From positions 1 to 64,000 of the forward strand of contig JADHZB010000816.1 of assembly GCA_015657535.1 (NCBI GenBank): a stretch of 64,000 bases of DNA, read 5' to 3'. The position numbers and the translations under genes were made by a program. Every line of letters starts with the position of its first letter. The stretch's first letter is position 1. The notes beneath the pieces are model-generated. The model did no database searches. It had not been told where the DNA came from and saw only the letters and a list, made by a program, of their open reading frames with translations. The DNA comes from Nephromyces sp. MM_2019 (Eukaryota; Apicomplexa; Aconoidasida; Nephromycida). Below, piece after piece: positions 25,002 to 36,515 of this stretch.

Positions 25002-25199
25002 TCAATTTTTTGAATTTTCCAAGTTATCATATATTGAATGATAATATGAAGAAGCTTCTCCAAATCTTGAAAATGTTAGACTGAATTCTATTATTAGTTT
25101 AATTGCATAACCAAATCTTTCGAATAGGTTTGCCAGTTCAATACGGATACTTTTCGAGATTAGCTTGCTTAGGCTTAACATTTCAGACAAGCTTTTCAT
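25002..25199 (-). CDS. Small Leu/Ser-rich frame, possible gene or exon
   Basis: An uninterrupted 65-residue frame starts MKSLSEMLSLSKLISKSIRI and ends SIYDNLENSKN. It has a strongly helical, amphipathic character and lies 151 bases upstream of the large helical gene on the same strand. It could be a small gene, an unspliced fragment of the neighbour, or chance. No family is recognised. Confidence 0.25.
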   Translation of the reverse strand: MKSLSEMLSLSKLISKSIRIELANLFERFGYAIKLIIEFSLTFSRFGEASSYYHSIYDNLENSKN

Positions 25200-26150
25200 T
25201 TATTCTGAATTTAATATGCCCGTTCATATTCATTCGCTTTCTTATTAGAATAAAAAGATAAGCATTTTTTACAATCAAATTTTATAACTTTTTAATAATA
25301 GAACTTCACTAACTATATTCCTGTCTTTGTTTTATAATCTACTCCAATAGTTAAAGTATTCATATCGATTTTTGAAAAAATATTTTTCCACCAAGGGTTT
25401 CAATTATATTTTTCAAAGGGATAGTTTTGCCTTTCAATAAGATTTTGCTTAAGGTTGAGATAAATACAATAAAATCAGTCAATGGATAGATAACTAAGTA
25501 GATTCAGGTAAATTTGCTACATAACATTTACAAAATTTATATTCTGAAAATCTACAACTTATGTGAATTGCCTAGACTGGCCTACAAGATTCATCAACCA
25601 TGATACTCAGTTTCTTATTATATGTTGTTTTACCTCAAGTCATTTGATCTGAAAATTTGAAATTGGCAAGGAAATAATCGAATAGGCTTAAATAGCTAGA
25701 ATTTCATGACAATAATTGCTTATTTGCTCAGAATTCCCATTTTAAACAATATTTTAAACAACACTGTATCATGTTTAATCTTTTATAACAAATAGTGGAT
25801 CATGCCTTACACTTGCAGGCCACAATTGATCAAAAGTGGAAACCATGTTGTTATATATTTAGTTTAAATGAGTATTATAAGTATAAAGGTGTCATACACA
25901 TTCATATGCAATTATTTGATAACCATTAATTAAATTATTTTTACAGTTGTATTGCTTTTCTAATTTTGGGAATTACTTGGATACCAAAATTAATAAAATC
26001 TTATTTAAAAAAATGCGTACTTGAAACCAATTGAGAATATATTTAGGGAACTTAAACTTATTAAATAATAGGAATATATACATTATTACTTCCACTTATA
26101 AATCAAAAATTAGTATTTTTTAGAAAAAGTTATAAAACATTTGTTAATAC
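25200..26150. other. Gene-free AT-rich stretch
   Basis: No exon-like frame, repeat array or RNA gene was recognised between the large helical gene and the 14-3-3 gene. Confidence 0.55.
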
Positions 26151-27538
26151 TCAACCCTCTGAATCAGATATCTTCATATCATCCAAATCCATTCCAAACA
26201 TCTTGAGGACTTGTTTCTTGGGTAATCCTTGTTCTATTATGCAGGAAATTGATATAAACAGAAAATGTAAATTGGTATAGATTAGATTAGATTAGATTTT
26301 ATTTTCTATAGAACAAAACCTTAAATTATGAATTACCTTTTGCCCAAGTCTTAATGTTGTTTTGAAGCATTGAAATTATAGCTATTGTTTCTTGATACTC
26401 TTGATCATCACTTATGTTCAATAAAGCATGTAAATTAACGAAAATTATAAGTCTCTCATTCAACTCTTGAAGTAACTTACTCAATCATATACATTTCTTT
26501 TATTGATTTTTGAAATCCTTCTGAAGCTATTTTGAAAGCATTGTCGAAATCCTGTTTTATCTCTTTCAAAAACACTGTGAAGCACAGAGAATTTCACATG
26601 AATAATTTTTTTTTTAATTATAAATACAACTACTCATATTTTATGAAATTACCACTATAATTCAATCGGAGTCCGAGGTTACAGCTGCTCGCACCCGATA
26701 TGTTATAACTTTTCGCTATCTCTAATGCCTTTTTATATGATTCCTCAGCATATTCTATGAAGCTTTGTTTTAAATCTCCTTCAGTTACTGCCGTACAATA
26801 CCTTGCAGAATCTGCTTTTGTTTTGTGGCAATTTACTAAACAAATCTAAATGGAAACAAGTTTAAAATTGTTTCGATATCTGAAAAACGATTATATCAAA
26901 TTTTTTAATCACCGGCTCAACGTCTTTTTCAGAATTACAAATATATTCAGTAACGTTATAGATTTCAGAGCAAATTTGGATAGCCTCGTTAGAGACTTTT
27001 TCTTTGTACCTCTTAACATAGACTAAAAAGTATTGATTTTCCTCAATGTTTACTTCACTTGAAATCAATTTTTCCTCAGACTCCTTAATTTTTTTATGTG
27101 AATATAATCTTTGTTGTAAGCTTGACTTGAGTCCATTTAACTATAATAAAGATTAGAGAAATCGAATTAAGCACTTTAATTTCTATTTAAGCTATCATTT
27201 ACCAAAATATCTTGCTCTTTTGCATGACAATAATCCAGGCTAAATTTTGGTGTGTGGATGAACTTTAGGATATCTGTGAAAATAGAATAAATTGAACAAT
27301 TCCAAATTTTTAACTATTAAGATTATTTTTTTTAAAACAATATTGCTCTGAAAACTTGCCAAATGACAAGCAGAATTGGAGAAACTATATTTGCTTGTTC
27401 TAAAAACTTTGAATTACCATCATATCGTTTGAGATGGATTGCAACTTTTGTTGGATATATATTTTCTAATTTATTGGCAATCTCGTCATTATCAGCTTCT
27501 GTTTCATTGGCATCAGCTACGTCAAATTTGACTGGCAT
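26151..27538 (-). CDS. Divergent 14-3-3 protein
   Basis: A minus-strand gene of about seven exons, from ATG 27538 to stop 26151. After a 30-residue acidic N-terminal extension it shows AIHLKRYDD (family: A-x-x-x-ERYD), then LKSSLQQRLYSHKK at the place of the YKNVxGARRASWR helix. Next come KADSARYC (the Arg-Tyr phosphate-contact pair kept), SYKKALEIAKS, NLGLRLNYSVFLKEI (family LGLALNFSVFYYEI) and ETIAIISMLQNNIKTWA (family ...LLRDNLTLWT). 14-3-3 proteins are dimeric readers of phosphoserine and phosphothreonine. The second basic phosphate contact (Arg56 in human numbering) is shifted or lost, and the C-terminus is a short, weakly acidic ISDSEG. This looks like a divergent second paralogue rather than the canonical one. 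Confidence 0.8.
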
Positions 27539-28290
27539 TTTGCCTTCCTAAAAGCTAATTCAGTTCCATATGCCAGCAAGAAGTATATAGCACAAAATTT
27601 TTCATTCAAGCAATTTTAAAGGCGAGTTGTTTGAACTGATAAAAAAAGTATCAAAAATAGTAAACCTTAATCTTTAGCTTGTGGGTGATTATCTTTTGAG
27701 TTACAATTTAATAATTTCCATAAACCAAAATGAAATGGAAATTTCTATTTGCTATTTACCTCAACTATTGTTTTTGATTTTTGATCAGAAATTCCTATTT
27801 CATTTACTTTGGAATTTTTAAGCCAGTTTAGTCAGATTTATTGAAAATTTTCTCATTGAATAATTTGTTCTACACTATGCTTGGCAAAAAACATAAGAGC
27901 GTCAAATTTGGGTGCTTGACAAAAGTGGCATTCTTACCAGCTACAATTTAATTTATAGCCAAACATAAAATTTTTGCTTACTAGCAAAATTTTCTAAGTA
28001 TTGATTATTCATCCAAAAGATAGTGTTAAAGTAATTTTTATAGGCTAGTGTAGATTATTAATAGTTATTTAAGAATCCAAATTCTAATTTGAAAAATTTA
28101 ATTTCAGGGAGAAGTAAATCAGCTTTCATAAGATAATTCATTGTTCGCTTATTGGAATTCTACTAAATGTTAACTATTATAATAAAGTAGTTAGTGTTGG
28201 ATTTTTAAATAATCCTCTATCTTAACTAATATGAAATTTACTTGCTCCAATAAATGAATACGAATATAATTTAGCTTACAATCCATTGCT
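27539..28290. other. Divergent promoter interval
   Basis: This region lies between the divergently transcribed 14-3-3 and DNA glycosylase genes. It is AT-rich with no recognisable motif. Confidence 0.5.
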
Positions 28291-29127
28291 ATGGAGAGTG
28301 TATTTCACGAAATAGAAACTCATCCATTGGAATCAATAATTTGGAATTACTATGAAAAGAGATTACCGCTCTCATTCTATTTGGGGAATGATGTAATTTC
28401 AATAGCTCAAAATTTGATTGGAAAGCTGATATGGTCTCGAACAGCAACTGGTTCCAGTCAAAAAGACATATTAACATGTGGGAGGATAACTGAAACTGAG
28501 GCATATAAATTTCCTAATGATAAAGCAAATCATGCATATAATTATCGTAAAACAGCAAGGAATTCGATGATGTATAACAAGGGAGGAGTTGCCTATGTCT
28601 ACATATGTTATGGAGTTCACAGTATGATGAATGTAGTGACTAATGAAACTTCTATAGCTGACGCTGTTTTACTCAGATCAATTGAACCATTAATTGGTTT
28701 AAATATAATTAAAAATCGAAAATCTTCAAGTAAGACTAATGTTAATAATAAAATTACTATAAGCAAAGAACAAGATGTTAAAGATTTACTCAAAAAACCA
28801 AAGAAATTTGTAAGATTTTTGACAAAGAAGGAAGAAAAATTAGGTGCAGGTCCGGGCAATCTAACCAAGAGCTTAGCTATAAGTATTAAAAACAATGGTG
28901 CAGATTTAGTTGAAGGCAATGAGATTTGGATTACTGAATCCCCAGGGCTTGAGGAAGTTAGTAAATTTATGAAAGATTGGAATTGTCAAACAGAATCATT
29001 ATACCCGGAGAAAATTTCACAAACTGAAAATTACCTAAATCACATGCAATGGATGACAGGTAATAAACTTTTTAAATATAAAGCTTGGAACATTATTTTG
29101 AATTATATCCATGGAATACACAGGTAA
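28291..29127 (+). CDS. MPG: 3-methyladenine DNA glycosylase (AAG/MPG family)
   Basis: Single exon of 278 residues starting at ATG 28291. LSFYLGNDVISIAQNLIGKL, RITETEAYKFPNDKANHAY, MMYNKGGVAYVYICYGVH and MMNVVTNE follow the AAG fold in order. AGPGNLTKSLAISI and ADLVEGNEIWI complete it. The ETEAY motif supplies the catalytic Glu and neighbouring Tyr. The enzyme excises alkylated and deaminated purines in base excision repair. An insertion of about 45 Lys/Ser/Asn-rich residues lies between the LLRSIEPLIG strand and the GPGNL motif. The C-terminus extends about 50 residues past the last family motif. No targeting peptide is visible, suggesting nuclear location. It is intronless among intron-rich neighbours. 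Confidence 0.9.
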   Translation: MESVFHEIETHPLESIIWNYYEKRLPLSFYLGNDVISIAQNLIGKLIWSRTATGSSQKDILTCGRITETEAYKFPNDKANHAYNYRKTARNSMMYNKGGVAYVYICYGVHSMMNVVTNETSIADAVLLRSIEPLIGLNIIKNRKSSSKTNVNNKITISKEQDVKDLLKKPKKFVRFLTKKEEKLGAGPGNLTKSLAISIKNNGADLVEGNEIWITESPGLEEVSKFMKDWNCQTESLYPEKISQTENYLNHMQWMTGNKLFKYKAWNIILNYIHGIHR

Positions 29128-31166
29128 TGAAAATATCGAATCAAGCCGGCGTATAGGTATTGAAAGCGCGGGTGAGGATGCTAAATTACCTTGGAGGTTT
29201 TTTATTAAAAATCATCCTTGTGTTAGTACTTTTAAATAATAGCTAGAAAATAATTTATCACTTTTCTTAATTCTTTTTATTGTATAATAACGATAAAAAT
29301 TCCCAGCTAAATTAGATTAAAGTCAAACCTTGTTATATTTAAAAGAATCTTAAACTCAAGCAACAATAATTTACTAGTGTTTGAATATTGACTTCTACGC
29401 TTTGACTTTTGATTAAATCCTATTTATAACAATCAAGTTCAAGTATACAAACAAGCTTTATGGCATCTGTTTAACAATATGTATAAATAAGCCAAATCTA
29501 ATTCTCAGCTTGATATAGTTTTAAGGGTGTGATAGTGGAAAACTTATTATAAACTTTACTAGCAAAATTTTCAACATAAAAAAATTTCAAGATACATTCA
29601 AACCTCACAATACATTTGTGCATTAAAACATTATGATTACTATCACCAATTATATAAAGCACTCTCGATGTACTTTTTTATAATAAAATAAAATACAAGT
29701 GATTTACATCTGCTTTGACACTTTATTTAAAATGCGTTGATGATATTATGTTTTATTGTGTTTGTTAGAATTTAGGGCGTTTATAAGACAACAAATTACA
29801 AGGAGCAAAGATTATAAAAGATCTTTTCCAAAATAGCAATTATATGAGCTTTGCAATCAACAAAACTAAGAATTAATAAATCGTTTCATATAAAGCCAAA
29901 GGAAAATTGCTTTGATAAAGTTATTTCTTAACATATATGTTCTAAAATAGGCTAAAGTAACATTGAATAAAACAATACTCGTGTTTTAATTTTATTAACC
30001 CAAATTTGTCTTTAAAATCTATATAACAGCTTGATTGGTTACTGTTTAAATCGGGAGCTGGAGTTATAGATCCGAGCTTACTTATGATTAATGAAGACTG
30101 AGTTTAAAGGAAAACTAGAGCTACAAAAACTCACTAATAGAGTTATAATCAATCAATTATATGTTAGGCTCAACATATCTGAATATAGACTTGTTTATTA
30201 ATACACTAAATAACATAAATTGCACAAATTTAGCTTTTGTTAACTAAAAGCAAAGGGATTCTCTACACAAGTCTCGAAGAGTTTAGTTTATGAAATTAAA
30301 AAAAGCAATTCATGAAATAGGAAGCTTTGTAGTAAATTTGTATTAAGAGTAGATTATGGAATGTTTAGTTGTTTTAAATTAATTTGATTTATTAAATGAA
30401 ATCAAAATTAAATTTGAGAAGCTATTAGTTATCAGTGTTTATATTATCTTTAAGGTGACAAGAATTAGTTTTTCTTGAATGAAATGGTTAGTCGAATAAT
30501 TTTAAAATCATACTTTATAATATTTAAAAATACAATTATGAAAGGTTTATAGCCAAGCCTTATTCCGTTAAAAGACTTTAGAGCTTGGAACAAATAAGTT
30601 ATAATTCCCATGAAAAAACCCAATAAACAAATATAATCTCTGATAGCTATTGAGGCATTTATTAAATTGAATTATTCAACCATAAAAGGCTTATTGTTGC
30701 TAGAAGTATTAAATTGTATCTTTTGTTTAGATAAATATTTGACTCTTGAATATAAAAGCTTTAAAAACAATGAATGAGCATTATACCTGTATTTTTAGCT
30801 ACTTAGAAAGTTAGTATGTTAAAATTTTTTGGTTTTAGAAATTAAGAAAAAGAGTAAATTTCAATTTTACCGAGATATAAAAAAAAAGTTAGAACATGGC
30901 CATTTTTTGATTTATATTTACAAGATATTAGAAAGTATAGTAGCAAACATTATATTAAAGTTATAAAATTCATTATAAAAAAAATTTTCGGTAGATCAAA
31001 TGTGTGACGCAACTGTATGATTTATTCTTATTAGAGTTCATGAAATAATGATAGACTGTTGTTTTTTAACCAAATTTAGCCAGTTTCCTTGATTAATGCT
31101 AATCATAGCACTGTTGTGAATAAGGGGTAAGCACTCAATTACAACATTATATAAAATTGAATATAA
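29128..31166. other. Gene-free AT-rich stretch
   Basis: About 2 kb with no frame above 60 codons on either strand, no microsatellite array and no recognised RNA gene. It separates the 3' ends of two convergent genes, so its length is not explained by promoters. Confidence 0.6.
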
Positions 31167-33236
31167 CTACCTGTAGACGTTGAAGGGATCCTTTAGAGAG
31201 TATCTATGTGCCTTGAACCTCTTTAAGATAAAAATGGGAATGTATGTTTTAATTAAAAGAGAATTTGATTCAGATATAATAAACTTACCATCTGTCCAAT
31301 GTCATCTAATTTCCCTATTATAGAGACTTCAACATCCATGAAAAGATTTTTTTGTTCTCCCTTTATGTCAAGAATTTTCAATCCATCAAACTTTGATGTG
31401 AGTCGATTATCATTCTGTAGAGAAGTTATTAATAAGTTGTTAAAGGCATTATGAAAATATGCTTGTAAATGCTATTATGTGCTTACATTAACGAAATGGT
31501 TTATGATCTTTATAGAATGAGACTAAGGAAAATTGCAATAATGAGAGAAATTATAATGAATTTCATTAAGACAAATGTTATTCTTACTCTTTGCCGATTG
31601 ATATTCATTTGGCGTCCAATGAGAAAAGTAATCGCACCTATGAAGCATGAAAGTATAACTGGTAACGCTTTTTTTGCTCTCTCCTGTTTCTTTGGTGAAT
31701 CACTATGTATGTAATGATCTGGTCGGGTGAAGAGATAAGTTTTTAGCTCATTATGTATATATATAAGGTAACGAGTAAGTTTTATTACAGAAATCTGGAT
31801 TGTCAACATGTTGCCCAATTATGTCAATTATATCATAAGTTTTATCTAGTTTTGTGTCTGAGAATAGATTGAATTTAGAGAGGAAATTCCAGAAATTAGC
31901 TAGTTTTGGGGGTGGAATCACAACAAAGCAACTCTCAATTTCCCAGTTTTCCTTTTTTTCATCACTGAGTGGTATATTCTTAGCCTGTGATTTTTGTGCG
32001 AGTTGTTAATATGAATTGATTACTTTGGATTTTGCATTTACCTGTTTAGTGCTTGAGAATGTGTCAACAATAAACTGGGCAAACTTAATCAATTGGAATT
32101 TTATCAAGTATGGATACTCCCAAATATCTGAAAATGAAACCTTGAAGGACATCAAATAAGCAAAAGAGGGTTAGTTTAAATATTAATGAACATAAAAAAG
32201 TGTGCTTACCTCTTCATTGTAGCGCTTTTCATCCTCTGTATCTTTGAAATCCAAATTTTGGGGGATTTTTCTTGCACTTGTGTGCAACTATAAAGAGTTC
32301 AGGAGTTCTTTAAAGGGTTAATTTTACTAAACATTGCTAAATAAGATTCAGATCTTACATAAGCATTTCCCAAAGGTCCCGATATCTTGATTTTACTCCT
32401 ACCGAATCCAATGGTTTTATTTATTTTTCCTGACCTGTAATTGGTTATGTTTATAGGTGAACCTAAGTGAGGTGTGATTGTTTCCTGTATCTGTTGGTCC
32501 TAATCAAATGATAAGAATGTGATATTGAATTCAGATTATACTAAACTAATTGTAAGCTTATTTCCTAGAATTTATAAACTTACATTTATAATCCCAACAA
32601 TCTGACTCAAGTATGGGTGACGCTCATCGAATTTGGATTTATACCTAAATGAATATAAGAATGCATACTTTTTATCGTATTAAAATTAGCCTCATATGGT
32701 ATGCATGCAAAGCTTGTGTATATTTGCGTTCTACATTTATACCCAAATTCACAATTTAAAACATAAATAATATTTAATATAACTTTGATGGTTTTATAAC
32801 GTTAAATACATTTTTTATCGTTCGTTAAGCATTTACTCATGATGCCTGTCTAAACACTGTATCTTAATATAGATACACACACATAACAACATTGAGATGG
32901 TTATGTAAGAGCTGTATTTCATCATAATCTCGCAATATCATGTTTGTATCATCGCGATAACTATGTAGACTCAATCCCATGTATGTGTGGGTACATTCAT
33001 TACAGAGTCATACACGGAATACCTTTACAATGCAAATATACATCATACCGTTACATAACTCTTATTGTACTCATGTATGCATACATATACATCTGTATAT
33101 ATATAGTAAGACAATAAGTCTTTAAGGCATGTACCTTTGATAAAAATAGAAACCAGGAGAGATCGTAAGGCTGGTCCCTAGGCAGGCAAACACAAAGGGA
33201 TGTTGATTGAAAGAATTGGCTCCCAGTCTGAGCCAT
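31167..33236 (-). CDS. COA1/TIM21-like single-span membrane protein (tentative)
   Basis: A multi-exon gene from ATG 33236 (MAQTGSQFFQS) to the stop at 31167 (KDPFNVYR). Splicing gives YKSKFDERHPYLSQIVGIIN, DQQIQETITPHLGSPINI, then KIKISGPLGNAY and NWEIESCFVVIPPP. This resembles the order in the COA1/TIM21 fold: a helix ending at LGxPI, a strand of the type 'I-x-Gp-x-G-x-A', and a final strand starting with Trp. A hydrophobic segment (ALPVILSCFIGAITFLIG) lies nearer the C-terminus and is followed by a Lys/Asp-rich domain (FDGLKILDIKGE). Family members act in cytochrome oxidase assembly or mitochondrial import. The similarity is by eye and weak, and the membrane span position differs from the family's usual N-terminal one. 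An unrelated mitochondrial membrane protein is possible. Confidence 0.45.
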
Positions 33237-35032
33237 TTAGATAGCATTTTGAGAAAAAAAAATCATTCGAAGCAACTGATTAATTTTCAATGGCAGTGTA
33301 AGTAATACGCTCATATATACAATTTTCATTAGTGAAGTCGTTTAAATTAATGTGTAATCATAATTTAGTGGTCGTCTTAGACTAAAGTAGGTACAACTTT
33401 TTGGGCTGTGATTAAATAGGTTGCCAAGCCTAGGGATAGAATATAAATTGGACTATGAATCACATAGCTTTAAGTATTAGTATGAAAATTCAGCTGTTCT
33501 TAATATCATAATCAGCAACACTTTTAGTTAACATTTGATTGTCAACCAAGTTGACTTTTTCTCTCCATTTTAAATGTATACATTTATAGTTGGATAAGTA
33601 AACATCAAGTTAATTTTTAAAAAGTAATAATATTGAATTATAAATTCTTTATATTATTTGTAAACTTTTATCAGTAATTGATACATGTGTATAGTTACTT
33701 CATAGGTTTTGAGCATGTTATTAAATAATATGTAGCTCTAACTTTCAAATTTCATCTTTTTTCAGGCATGGTGCGAAAATATTCGGGTCTGAAATTTATC
33801 AATTTATCAATCCATAAAGCATCAATCAACAGTTAGATGTGTGTATTCTTATGTTTAGTTCTATAAGAACAAAAGGTATTAGCTCTGTATTAATGATTAT
33901 TATTTTAGTAAACACTAATAATACTTATCTATTTCTCCAGATACTCTTAATTGTTGAGGCACATCTAGCTTTAAAAAATAGGAATTATATGTAAATATAA
34001 AATGCTGAAGCATAAATTTATCAGTAAATTTATATATACTTGAAGGTCAATTTCAAATCAAATATTTATACATGTAGTTTGGATTGCTTAACGACGCATC
34101 ACACAAGCACGGGAATTGTGTTAAATTATTTGGTAAATTTGTTTAGTTTTACAGTAGCGTTGTATGCTTTTGAAATTAGGTGATAAGCTACAAACTCATT
34201 AGGTGGAAGTAATTGATAAATTACACAATTACTTCACCTAGCTACTTACATTATGAGCTATCACAAAGGACCTCCTTATGTTTTCCAATTAATTATTTCT
34301 TGAAATAGTATATAAAAAGTTTAACTGAATATTAGGGATAAGCTCAATCGCAAAACAATAAATAAATAAGCTGACATGTATATACACAATGCATATCGTA
34401 ACGAAGTGTTTCCTATGCTAATATTTAATTATTTTAAATTTCAAATTAATATAACAATCGGACTTATTTTTTCAACATGTAATTATATATATATATAACA
34501 CCGAAGCTAAAACACACCAAAAGATACTACACAGGTATTAAAATGAATTATATTGCATCTAGATACGAACATGTTTATACTTCAAGTCAACCACTTGGGC
34601 TCTATGTATACATACATATACACATAAAAAGCTACTTAAATAGGCACTCAGACATACATATACATAAGCATACAGTCTTAAACTTATCCCTACACCCCAC
34701 CTAGCCTAACAACGCGCCCCTATAGCATACACACAACTCAACACTCCCTGCTATATACATATAACATCCTGAAGTTATCAATTTCTCAATATAACAAGTG
34801 TTCTATCACTCGATCGTAGTGATTTAAGCGTATCCAGACAAAACCTATTATTATATTTCCCCCCAATGGGTGTACATGTAAAAATTGTTTTTTGAATTTA
34901 TCTTAAATCTCTTATTCTTTTATGGGGAGATATATTATTACATATTCTATACTACACCCAAACATTATACCCTTTATACATATAACATAGCTATATTTCC
35001 TTTCACTCTTGTTGATCTATTTTATTGTCCCT
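33237..35032. other. Gene-free stretch, divergent upstream regions
   Basis: About 1.8 kb between divergent genes. It carries one short TA tract (34484-34497) and CA-richer sequence at about 34600-34750. No gene or structured element is recognised. Confidence 0.55.
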
Positions 35033-36180
35033 ATGGTGCTGAAACTTTCACACACCCGTAGGCTGTTTGCCTCCAACCCAGTTCAGTCCTTTACCGCAGA
35101 ATCTCCACAGTTGCAATACCAAGGTTCTAAACCCAACACACCTCGTGCATATAAGGACATTGACATGAGAAAGGTCAATACCTACACTTTTCGTAACACA
35201 TGGAATCCTAAGCCTTCTTTCCCATACACTGGCTATCAGAGCGATGCTTTAGGTGTCCCTTCCATTCATGCCATGACTCAAGAAGAAATAGCTGCTCACT
35301 TTACTATTAAGAATTACCACAAAACATTTAGTTGGAAGCAACTCTACCACCACACCAAAGATGGGGTAGGAAGTTACTTTGAATATATAAACCTATTCAA
35401 TGTGACACATGTATATATATGTTAACAATGATGAAAATGTGATTTGTTTAGTATATATATGAATAATAATAAAAATGGTAGCATATCTAAGAAATCCCAC
35501 AACCTATGATACAATCTTCGAACATTGAAACGAGCCTGTATATATTAGATTACATTCAATACACGGATACCTAAATCATTCATATTATTACGAAATATTT
35601 CAAATATACGTTACACCTGATTAGAATATATTATAATTATGATGTATTTTATTAAGTATAACCAATATTTCATAATTTCAAAATCATCTGGAAAGCCTTT
35701 GACAATAACATCTCCCTTCCTTAATTAAATCATTATCTGTTTATATACAGTTTCTTATCCCCATTATATTCTTGAATAACATTTTATGCTATTTATTTCT
35801 CATTTTAAATTCCATTTTATTCTGAATCACTTATAAAGTTTATCTTTTCAATTTATTTTCTACACACAAATCTTATTGCCAACTTATTTTATTTGTTATA
35901 ACGTGTACAGTTTATGTTTCAATTTGCCATGCACGGAGCTATGGTAGGATGCCTCGTACCCTTTTTGTTTTTTGTTTTATACTTACAAGAATGGGAACCT
36001 ATTGAGGTATTTATTGATCCTGAAGAATATTATCGCGACTATCGTTGGCACTATCATGGACCACATCTTGACCATCATGCTTATTCACAATATTTGGAAG
36101 CAAGAAGGTCAGTCAAATGGAGAGACGCTGAGGTTGATCCACGTGATTGGATCCCAGAAAAGTATAAGGAGCAACAATAA
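35033..36180 (+). CDS. Probable mitochondrial inner-membrane single-span protein
   Basis: Two exons (35033-35365 and 35911-36180) with a 545-base intron give 200 residues. The start MVLKLSHTRRLFASNPVQ is basic and hydroxylated like a mitochondrial presequence; an in-frame TTG upstream is not the start. Exon 2 opens with one membrane span (GAMVGCLVPFLFFVLYL). It continues into a charged tail rich in Tyr, His, Trp, Asp and Arg (RDYRWHYHGPHLDHHAY, ending PRDWIPEKYKEQQ). The layout (presequence, about 90 matrix residues, one span, about 65-residue acidic/aromatic tail) is that of an accessory subunit of a respiratory complex or ATP synthase. I do not recognise a named family, so the complex is an inference. 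Higher GC at third positions than its neighbours suggests strong expression. Confidence 0.6.
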
Positions 36181-36515
36181 GTGTTAAATTCAATACCTGT
36201 TCCGCGCATATACGTGAGGTTTTACCCTTTATTAGTCCCATATGAATTGAGTATCTTTTTTCTAATTGCATTTTTGTTAATGATTTTTCAATTATTTTGT
36301 AAAATTATCAGTTTTCTACTCTAAAATACTTTCTAGACTCATTTTGAAAGTTAAAGTCTCCTCATTTAATTCAAATTGAGAGTTATTTAACAAAGATTTA
36401 GTTTTAATAAAAATATATTACATAAACAGTTTAATTGTGTTGGTTGAATCATAAATTAAATAATAAATTGTCTAATAAAATCTCAGTTTTGATATATAAA
36501 TCTTAAAAAAATAAT
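36181..36515. other. Convergent intergenic stretch
   Basis: Between convergent 3' ends. AT-rich with no feature seen. Confidence 0.6.

Noticed and set aside
27363..27551. Plus-strand 62-residue frame
   Set aside because: Antisense of the first 14-3-3 exon.
28617..28919. Minus-strand 100-residue frame
   Set aside because: Antisense shadow of the DNA glycosylase.
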